Origin: Glandiceps talaboti | Taxonomy: Eukaryota > Hemichordata > Enteropneusta > Spengelidae | Length of the DNA stretch: 64,000 nucleotides | NCBI RefSeq assembly: GCF_964340395.1 | Contig: NC_135556.1 | Span: 21,698,723-21,762,722, forward strand | Reading direction: 5' to 3' | In this document: positions 56,301 through 64,000 of the stretch, piece after piece | Layout: each line of letters starts with the position of its first letter | Numbering within the stretch: the stretch's first letter is position 1 | The notes under the pieces: generated by a model | Databases searched by the model: none | Told to the model about the DNA's origin: nothing | What the model saw: only the letters and a program-made list of their open reading frames with translations | Translations under genes and position numbers: made by a program

Positions 56301-58703
56301 ACAGCTACTATTGCGTAATCCCTGTGGTAAAGTCTTCCATTCAAATTTCCCATCAAGACTAACAAACGCAGTTTTGTACGAATCTTTGTCATTTATAGCC
56401 AATTGCCAAAATCCGCTTGTCATATCTAATGTAGTAAAGTATTTTGGAGCCTGACTTCCCACCATATCGATTGCATCTGTTACCCCTGGCAACGGAAATA
56501 CTATCGGTACTGTTTGTTTGTTCAATTCTCTATAATCAACAACTAAGCGCCACCCCGCCCCTGAAGGTTTCTTAACGAGTAGTAATGGTGACGAATATGG
56601 TGATGTGGAGGGTTTAATTATTCCTTGATCTAGCAAATTATCTAATTGTCGTCTAATTTCATTTCTTTTCTCTGGTGAAACACGATATGGTGGTCTAGAT
56701 ACTGGTCTAGCATTAGGTTCCAACTCAATTCGATGTTTGATCAAATCACAGTACCCTAATCTACCAGATTTATCTACAAAGGCATCCCTGTGCTTCCAAA
56801 GAATTGAGCGAAGGTCATGTAGTTGTTGGTTTGTCAAGTCATCCTCATTGAGATTAAATTGTGAAAAGAATTCGTCTTGTCCTTGTGTAGTTGTGGTGTT
56901 AACAGCTGTCCGGTCTCTGGTATGTAGGTCACTGTCAAAATGGTATAGTTCAGTGTCATTTGGTAGTGGTGAAAATGACCCCAAACGAGTATTCCTTCTG
57001 AGAATTATGTCTTTGTCATTTGTGTTGACTATTCTAACAGAAACCAAATTGTTGTGTGTTTTGGTTAACACTCTTGCTGTAGCCAAACCTAAATGACTTA
57101 ATGAACTTATATTCGGTGTTATACCTAAAACACCATTAGGATAATTTTTCCTAAGTCGCGCAGTTATAATGCATTCTGAATTAGCAGGTATCAAACATTT
57201 CTCATTTGCGCGCATTAATAATGCTGATCGCAGTGACAATTTTCGACTGGCTATGTCCACAACAGCTTTGTGTTTAGTCAAAAAGTCCATCCCTATAATT
57301 AGATTCTTGTGTAAATTTCTAATTATATGGACTGGCATATTGATACAACGGTTCCCAAATCTGACTGGAATTACAATAGTTCCAATAATTGGCAATTGAT
57401 GACCGGAAGGTAAATTTATAGATCGATGTTGTGATTTCGAAATTCGTAAACGATTTAATTTAGGTATCTTTTTCAACAAAGTAGTACAAATAACTGAATT
57501 TGTTGCACCTGTGTCAATCAGTGCTGGAATTTTGTGGTTGTATATGTCAACATTTATCATGTTATTATTTGAAACTTTAAAGTCATCAATTTCCATATTA
57601 CTTAAAGAAGGTTTATTTAGCATGCTGGATGTATTTACCTTGATACCTCCTGCATGCTTTACAGTAGAGTTAGAAGTATGAAATGGTCGCTTTTGTCGAC
57701 ACTGACTAGCAATATGACCATGCTTCTGACAGTTATAACATTTTCGTCTTAAATGTTTAGAAGATGATCGACTAAAACGATTTCTGTTATTACAATTGTG
57801 GTGTTGTTGTCCGTCACAGCTTGGACATTCAAACTGGTTTGGATAAAATGGCTGAAAGTTAGAGTCAGATTGAAAATAATTGTGAGGAATGTATTCCTCG
57901 CTTACTTTGTCATTCAGGAATTCCCGTTCATCCCATTGAGTTAATGAACGTTGCGGCTGCACCTGTTGACTAATCAATGTCTGTTGCAGCTGTTCAACTG
58001 TCCGTCCGTATTGTATGTTGTCCACAGAGTTCACAGAGGTCAAATGTCTATCCTCGGAGGTCACACTGTCTTTACTACTGTCACAGTTGTTCTGTACTGT
58101 CTTCTTGAAATCCTTGGTATTTCCATTAGTGTCAGACAAACTGTCAATAATTTCAAATCTTCTGGCAAATGCACATGCCTGTTCAAAGTCAACCGGATTG
58201 TTTGTCACAGTAAACTTCATAATCGAGGGACATAATCCTTGAATAAATCGACTTAATAATTCATCTTGATTCCGTTGGCATTGATGACACATGTGTTTCA
58301 CACGAATAGCATATTCCTGTACAGATTCACCATGCTGTTGACGTAGAGAGTCTAATTCATTGTCAAGTTTCCATCTAGGTTTGCCATGATGAAATTGTAG
58401 CAAAAATGCCTCCACTAAGTCATTCCAGTTCTCTAGGATATCATCATGTAAAGTCGCAAACCAAAGTTCGGCATTGCCTTTCATAAATAAACCAAACAAA
58501 TTTCTGCGTTGTCTGTCATTGTATCCTTTGAATGCAACATATGCATTAAATTTGGGAAGCCATAAATCAGGACTGTCATTCCCACTGTATTTTGGAGGAA
58601 CTATGTCGGAAACAACATCTATTGTATTTATCCTTTGACGCAGATCATTAATAACATCAGCAAACTCATGTCCATGTTCGTTTTGTTGATTCAGTTCATC
58701 CAT
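53355..58703 (-). CDS. Ty3/Gypsy Gag-Pol polyprotein with C-terminal chromodomain
   Basis: Single ORF of 1782 residues with no stop or frameshift. In order: a capsid-type gag region (about 40-190); a CCHC knuckle CYNCQKHGHIASQC (322-335); an aspartic protease with DTGA (397-400); reverse transcriptase with LPQG (792-795) and YVDD (822-825); RNase H with YTDAS (969-973), E1010 and D1037. The integrase has HHCC zinc ligands H1271, H1278, C1308, C1311 and DDE residues D1339, D1399, E1435 (the classic 35-residue gap). A GPF-type motif RGPFRI (1575-1580) follows, then a chromodomain with YFSIEKIM, YLIKWAGF and NSWEPSQNL (about 1718-1757). Gag and Pol are fused in one frame, so no frameshift signal is needed. 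The start codon follows a 146-bp leader after the 5' LTR. All catalytic residues that could be checked are present. Confidence 0.97.
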   Translation of the reverse strand: MDELNQQNEHGHEFADVINDLRQRINTIDVVSDIVPPKYSGNDSPDLWLPKFNAYVAFKGYNDRQRRNLFGLFMKGNAELWFATLHDDILENWNDLVEAFLLQFHHGKPRWKLDNELDSLRQQHGESVQEYAIRVKHMCHQCQRNQDELLSRFIQGLCPSIMKFTVTNNPVDFEQACAFARRFEIIDSLSDTNGNTKDFKKTVQNNCDSSKDSVTSEDRHLTSVNSVDNIQYGRTVEQLQQTLISQQVQPQRSLTQWDEREFLNDKVSEEYIPHNYFQSDSNFQPFYPNQFECPSCDGQQHHNCNNRNRFSRSSSKHLRRKCYNCQKHGHIASQCRQKRPFHTSNSTVKHAGGIKVNTSSMLNKPSLSNMEIDDFKVSNNNMINVDIYNHKIPALIDTGATNSVICTTLLKKIPKLNRLRISKSQHRSINLPSGHQLPIIGTIVIPVRFGNRCINMPVHIIRNLHKNLIIGMDFLTKHKAVVDIASRKLSLRSALLMRANEKCLIPANSECIITARLRKNYPNGVLGITPNISSLSHLGLATARVLTKTHNNLVSVRIVNTNDKDIILRRNTRLGSFSPLPNDTELYHFDSDLHTRDRTAVNTTTTQGQDEFFSQFNLNEDDLTNQQLHDLRSILWKHRDAFVDKSGRLGYCDLIKHRIELEPNARPVSRPPYRVSPEKRNEIRRQLDNLLDQGIIKPSTSPYSSPLLLVKKPSGAGWRLVVDYRELNKQTVPIVFPLPGVTDAIDMVGSQAPKYFTTLDMTSGFWQLAINDKDSYKTAFVSLDGKFEWKTLPQGLRNSSCSFQQTMQFLFRKMLWENLVIYVDDLILFSKTFSDHLDHLEMVLTRLRSANLKLGPKKCHFAKREVKFLGHILNENGIATDPNKIQAVKTFPVPKNVKQLKSFLGLAGFYRKFIKDFSKIAGPLYDLFKKDKKFVWDDKCQQAFDALKHALVNAPLLGYPRYGQPFILYTDASAYSVGYVLAQNQDNVEHPICYGGRSLSRRQRNYTTTEREALAVLHGLAQCDAYLRGNRFTVVTDHANLPYLFKTKTSSGRIARWVLKVQEYTFDIEHRSGLSIPHADCLSRRKYPKETYKDSDFSTSDTCTSQATQTDDVIPSVLTLEIPDNTIIPEIAHMQTKTADDSIVDIRYLYEKSDSEVALSRQNNSRNSEITSSLNNVIDVDDFDIRSEHMSKLQRADRHIKPIIAYLENGELPKEAKHAQKLIQGHANYVLLNNVLYHYWSPTGKSYKAKDCIRQLVVPKTLQLYILKRIHDDVTGGHLGTSRTLHAIRTKYYWDNLLKDVNDYVASCSHCHMRKRGRRYRSQLLPIPVNGLMDRIGFDFLGKLKTTKRGNSYILVVTEYLSKFAWAFALPNTRAETVAKVLFEDIFCVYGFPNSVLSDQGASFMSHLIKEVCRFFDITKTRSSAYHPACNGLTERMNSTLLNMLSMYTSDESDDWDVYLQSVLFAYRATPHETTKMSPFKVMFGTEPRLPVDAEILPRLGVSRNVDFHLHEMARCRNMAIQLAKENITKAQAVMKMRYDAKANTSHKFTVGDIVYLHHPAVKVGCSPKFHHPFRGPFRIKEQVSPVNFKLQYIDSSKKYNKVIHANRLKHARLRPDHLLSGRNTDMHTSDDVENSQGIDPLVNQRTQSTNYHLQSDTELYSIPQDQSAPETGSKQIQTTASKTWRNNVRTRAERRRLEQSVENDSDVNTDKDDNDNYFSIEKIMKGRYKNGQLQYLIKWAGFSSDKNSWEPSQNLNKAALEVLKRAPVPIMGSPKGKQKCP

Positions 58704-58824
58704 TTTACATTTGATGTAGTATTTTTTTTGTTACTCACCCAATGGCGTTACGTGTTGTCTTCTTATCAGGTTTCGGTAAGTCTTCGTAAGGTTCAAACTT
58801 GATTCATTATACACACAAATGGTT

Positions 58825-58849
58825 GTTCAAGCCCCGGATCGCCACCAAT
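58825..58849 (-). other. Primer-binding site region
   Basis: On the element strand, directly after the 5' LTR: ATT then GGTGGCGATCCGGGGC, complementary to a tRNA 3' end finishing in CCA. It continues into CTTGAAC, whose complement GTTCAAG looks like a tRNA T loop. The primer tRNA was not identified. Confidence 0.6.
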
Positions 58850-59429
58850 ATTACTACTGTTGTTCAAGCACAGTTGATAGACCAAGTAATAACACCCGAA
58901 TCACTCTCATATCTCATATCTGACTCGACTTCTGTATGTACGTACCAGGATCACACTTGAACTTTAAAGGGAATTAGCTCAGACTACACAGTTTGTGTGT
59001 AAATGTACACTCGAGACGAAGGCAAGCACCCAGCATAGTGCCTCGTTCATTGACTTCCCGCGAAGCCAAGTCCTCTTGCCAAATCTGAGGTGCCTGTCAG
59101 TCCCCATGCAGTGTGCTTTATTGACGTCCTTAAAGTCTAAATATACATAACGTATGGCCAATGGCCAAATAATTAATGCACTCCATATAGAGTTTTCATG
59201 GGCGTTAAATGCCCTAAAAGTAATTTTAAAACATTGATGAATGATCACTATGAATCCTAGATATTTATGAAATGCAGACTGTCGTCTCATGTATTCGAGT
59301 ATGCTTGGAATCCTGTGTGGTCTAAATCCGATATCCTTGAGACAGTCTATTGACCTTTCAGTCAAACTAGGACATGCGATGTTGTTAAAATATTAAGTTT
59401 ACTGAAATATAAATATGTCATCTGTGACA
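58850..59429 (-). repeat. 5' LTR of the Ty3/Gypsy element
   Basis: Aligned base for base with the 3' LTR at an offset of 7426. It differs only in a 15-bp patch (58860-58874) near its U5 end. The same 128-codon open stretch is at 58979-59365. Confidence 0.95.
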
Positions 59430-59434
59430 CTAGT
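59430..59434. repeat. Target-site duplication, right
   Basis: CTAGT directly after the outer end of the 5' LTR; equals 51419-51423. Confidence 0.9.
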
Positions 59435-59625
59435 CCCAGTCCGGAGGACCAGAAATCCCGAAATCACAAGTTCAATCGTAAAATTTATGCCCAAGCGGAC
59501 GCCCGATCAAATGTGGCGGAGTTTGTAAGGCGGGACTTTGAAATCAGTCGGAACTGGAAAAGTTCCGATTTCGACACCTTTTGTGATCGTACCAGCGACT
59601 ACTATCGTCAAAAAGATGTAAAATG
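59433..59625 (+). other. Exon-like open segment of unknown identity at the insertion site
   Basis: Open from the target duplication to a TGA at 59623-59625. It reads SPSPEDQKSRNHK, FNRKIYAQADARSNVAEFVR and NWKSSDFDTFCDRTSDYYRQ, ending KDVK. Composition is richer in GC than the surroundings and resembles a coding exon. No family recognised. The pre-insertion sequence upstream (51385-51423) continues the frame for a few codons and offers AG acceptors at the insertion point. It could be the last exon of a gene broken by the retrotransposon, or a relic of another mobile ORF. There is no ATG in frame. Confidence 0.35.
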
Positions 59626-61310
59626 AGTACATATTCGACCGATTGCTAATATTTGATAGCTTTATAAAAAAAATTATATGTAATTATTTTGTTATTGGTG
59701 CGAAAGTATTTTGTTTTCGCACTCGCTATAGGACGGTTACTTTTCGTAGGACGGTGTTGAGCGAAACGCGTGCACCGTCTGCAAGCAGGACTGTGAGCCA
59801 TGGTACAACATCTGAGCACAGACAAGGAACACAGTTTCTTGTCTGTGATGTGAGGTACAACTACTGACCATTATCGGATTGAGAGGTGTCAACGAGTTCC
59901 AGCAAGATGCTTAGTTTAGACAAACAAGTTTTATTTACACATAGCCCCAAAGCATAGGCTGGTGGCGTTATTCACCATATGGGTACAGGTGTAAGAAGGT
60001 GCTAAAAGGTGTTACTTTTAGCATCGGCAGAATTGTAATGTTGACGGCAAATATAATAACCTATTTGTAAAGTTATTGATCACATGATGAAAAATATCTA
60101 CTACAGCGCCTCGACATTTTCATTGATCGCCACGAAATGATGATCCTACTCGTGTTGTTGTTGTTGTTGTTGTTGTTGTTTTCAAATTCGCAGAAACTTT
60201 GATTAACTCTGATATTATCTTAGTAGATGTGAAAGCTGCACTCGGTACAACTGAAACGGTTTTTTTTGTTTAAATGTTTTGTTAGGTACAATGACTTACT
60301 CGTATTACCATACATAATGAGCAGTATTGCATGTACCTGTGGGTAAACGTATTTTTTGTAGCTGTATACATGGTGAATCAAATTGATTTAGGATCCGCAC
60401 CAAACAATCAGCGCCCTCAACGACGACCACTAATTTCATCCTGGATAATATCAACCACTGAATCACCTGTACAGTGTCTCATTATTGGTATTTTAACAAT
60501 TTCAGTGAATATACTGTATGTGTTTGTCTCATCGAAAAATGATACTCCGGTTACAACTAGTATAGTAGAGCTCAGTTTAACGTGCTAACAGATTCAAAAC
60601 CAAGCTATCACTCAAGATTTAAATTTGTCACTACACTACCCATAATATTGAGCACTAATTAACAGATACAATGTCTTTTTTATAAGTACTTGACCAATTT
60701 TTAGTGAATATATCTTTAGCTAGTATTTGAAGAAAAAAATGTCCCAGTTGCAGCTAGTGCATGATGAAAATGCCATCTGCCAGGGGTCAGGGGTCATGGT
60801 GGCTAAATGGATAGCGTGACTAGCTCACCATCGCCAGGTTGGCTAGTCTGGGCTCGATATCACCACTATTTTAACAACCCTTGGCCAAGATTTGAAGCAC
60901 ATTCAACATTCGTATAGGTGGCGACCTGGTAGGCTATACCCTTATATGGTCTCCAGAGAATTGAGGAAGGGGCAATTGTACAGTGTCTATAGTATAATTT
61001 GGGAAAACACTATATAGAAACAAATAATGGTTGATCATATATTTTAGTTAAACCAAGTCATCCTCACGAGTCCCCAACAAAAACTGTAAATAGGTGGTCC
61101 TGAGGACTAATTGACAGGTTGCCTTGGTGTTAGCTACGTCATATATATATCAATCATAACAAGCGTCCTATACATTCATTGATTGATCGCAAAGGGCAAA
61201 TAGTATCTCGCAGTTGTTGGATAACACTATCGGATCGCATACTGCTCGGTTCACACACAGAAGTGATGTAAACAGATATTGTATCGTTTGAGAATTGAAA
61301 TCAGACGCTG
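59626..61310. other. Interval with a SINE and no recognised gene
   Basis: 1.7 kb containing a TGCGAAAG...CTTTCGCA-like short dyad near 59700, a (GTT)n tract at 60152-60180 and a SINE at 60783-61035. An 85-codon open stretch at 60331-60588 has no recognisable domain. Confidence 0.5.
60783..61035 (+). mobile_element. tRNA-derived SINE
   Basis: An A-box-like TGGCTAAATGGATAGCG beginning at 60800 and a B-box-like GGGCTCGATAT at 60850-60860, spaced as in tRNA-related SINEs. A tRNA-unrelated body follows, ending near an A-rich tail (AACACTATATAGAAACAAAT). Confidence 0.6.
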
Positions 61311-61435
61311 ATGTTTCTACATTGGTCAAAGATGTGGTCTATTTTCCTTTTTCATATCCTGCTTCAAAGTCCAGGTAAATCTGTTTTCTATCTACATGTA
61401 TATTCATGGCTTACTAATGTCAGTCTATCTGTCAG

Positions 61436-61436
61436 A

Positions 61437-61497
<61 letters not shown>

Positions 61498-61500
61498 ATG

Positions 61501-61532
<32 letters not shown>

Positions 61533-61673
61533 TGTATGTATGTATGTATGTATGTATGTATGTATGTATGTATGTATGTATGTATGTGTATATGAATGTA
61601 TGTATGTATGTATGTATGTATGTATGTATGTATGTATGTATGGCTGGCTGGATGGATGGATATCAATCAATCC

Positions 61674-61731
<58 letters not shown>

Positions 61732-61872
61732 ATATCTATCTATCCATCCATCTATCTATCTATATATCCATCCATCCACCCATCCATCCATCTATCCATC
61801 CATCCATCTATCTATCCATCCATCCACCCATCCATCCACCCACCCATCCATCCATCCATCCATCCATCTACC
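61436..61872. repeat. Four-stage compound tetranucleotide array
   Basis: Runs (TCTG)n, then (TATG)n to about 61640, then GGCT/GGAT units, then (ATCT)n, then (ATCC)n to 61872. Each tract is one substitution from the next. ORFs on both strands are artefacts of the repeat. Confidence 0.95.
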
Positions 61873-63600
<1,728 letters not shown>

Positions 63601-63796
63601 GTACTTAGGTGTGTATTCATTGACGGCTGTGTACACAAACTTGTATGTAAACAAGGTTACGTATTATTGAGTAAGAACTTGTTAGCGTAACGTAAATACA
63701 TAATGTAATATCATACTCGTCTTCTTTCATTTTATGTATATATATATATTTATAATATACCTAGTGATAATACTGTGCCATGATTCGCTAGAATCA

Positions 63797-63942
63797 GTCA
63801 CGTGATAGGAAAATAGAATGACTACTTCCCTTGGGGAAATAGTCCCATCAATTTTTACATAGTCACGTGACCACCGCGCGTTCGCAGGTCAAAATGGCAG
63901 CTTCTGACGATGTCGTCTGCCACCGCGAGTTCACAGCATGAG
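63797..63942 (+). promoter_or_regulatory. Probable promoter and first exon at the window edge
   Basis: Two E-box palindromes, GTCACGTGA at 63797-63805 and GTCACGTGAC at 63862-63871, resemble the CLEAR/bHLH-Zip site. An AAAATGGCAGC block (63891-63901) resembles a YY1/start element, in a CG-rich stretch. The ATG at 63910 gives MSSATASSQHE and runs into a GTATAT donor at 63943; the upstream ATG at 63894 gives a 15-codon ORF ending at TGA. The gene itself lies beyond the window. Confidence 0.4.
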
Positions 63943-64000
63943 GTATATTATAAAACACATATTGCCTGGCCTATATTCGGGCTATAGCACCCGTTCATTA

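Larger units (their letters stand above)
51424..59429 (-). mobile_element. Complete Ty3/Gypsy LTR retrotransposon with chromodomain
   Basis: An 8006-bp element in minus orientation. It has two 580-bp LTRs (51424-52003 and 58850-59429), a 5-bp CTAGT target duplication, a polypurine tract GGAAAGAGGGGAAAG directly before the 3' LTR (52004-52018), a TGG-starting primer-binding site just after the 5' LTR, and a single uninterrupted gag-pol ORF. The order protease, RT, RNase H, integrase places it in Ty3/Gypsy (Metaviridae). The C-terminal chromodomain suggests a chromovirus-like lineage. There is no env ORF. LTR identity, intact ORF and target duplication indicate a recent insertion. Confidence 0.96.

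Noticed and set aside
56737-57096. Several plus-strand ORFs of 60-119 codons between 53560 and 58242
   Set aside because: Antisense to the intact gag-pol ORF and without recognisable domains.
60331-60588. 85-codon ORF with a hydrophobic stretch
   Set aside because: No ribosome context, homologue or splice partner recognised; could be chance.

Overview
The window is nuclear DNA of an invertebrate animal. Genes are split by many short GT-AG introns, the base composition is AT-rich, and dinucleotide and tetranucleotide microsatellites are abundant. The host proteins resemble human ones closely enough to name orthologues for four of five genes. A deuterostome such as an acorn worm or lancelet would fit, but nothing in the sequence fixes the phylum.

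Layout. (1) 154-12582, plus strand: the last 14 exons of a JIP3/JIP4 (SPAG9/MAPK8IP3) scaffold gene, 713 codons plus stop; the 5' half lies upstream of the window. (2) 12583-20925: a gene-free tail-to-tail interval with a three-unit dyad repeat, microsatellites and foldback repeats. (3) 20926-31069, minus strand: the complete eight-exon gene for WDR77/MEP50, the WD-repeat partner of PRMT5 (357 aa). (4) 31070-31814: a compact divergent promoter. (5) 31815-39010, plus: the complete eight-exon gene for ATP5PB, the b subunit of mitochondrial ATP synthase (249 aa). WDR77 and ATP5PB are also head-to-head neighbours in human. (6) 40788-43813, minus: a four-exon gene (409 aa) with the layout of the Fanconi anaemia protein FAAP20, including a C-terminal UBZ finger and a terminal tryptophan. 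(7) 44998-48373, plus: a five-exon, 137-aa ankyrin-repeat protein. (8) 48633-48705, minus: tRNA-Lys(CTT). (9) 48.7-51.4 kb: non-coding DNA rich in short foldback elements. (10) 51424-59429, minus: a complete Ty3/Gypsy retrotransposon with 580-bp LTRs, a 5-bp target duplication, PBS, PPT and one unbroken 1782-aa gag-pol ORF ending in a chromodomain. (11) 59.4-64 kb: an exon-like open segment at the insertion point, a tRNA-derived SINE, a possible signal-peptide gene, compound tetranucleotide arrays, a LINE 3' end and a probable promoter with first exon at the edge.

Exon joins for the five genes were made by hand and every junction keeps phase, so the gene models are well supported although no transcript was available. 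The genes are housekeeping or signalling genes with no evident shared pathway. The most unusual structure is in WDR77: a 52-bp minisatellite (18 copies of its core) has copied the 3' splice site and first bases of exon 7 seventeen extra times, and the array is open in all three frames on the coding strand. A milder version, in which a splice-donor region is repeated four times, occurs in the JIP gene.
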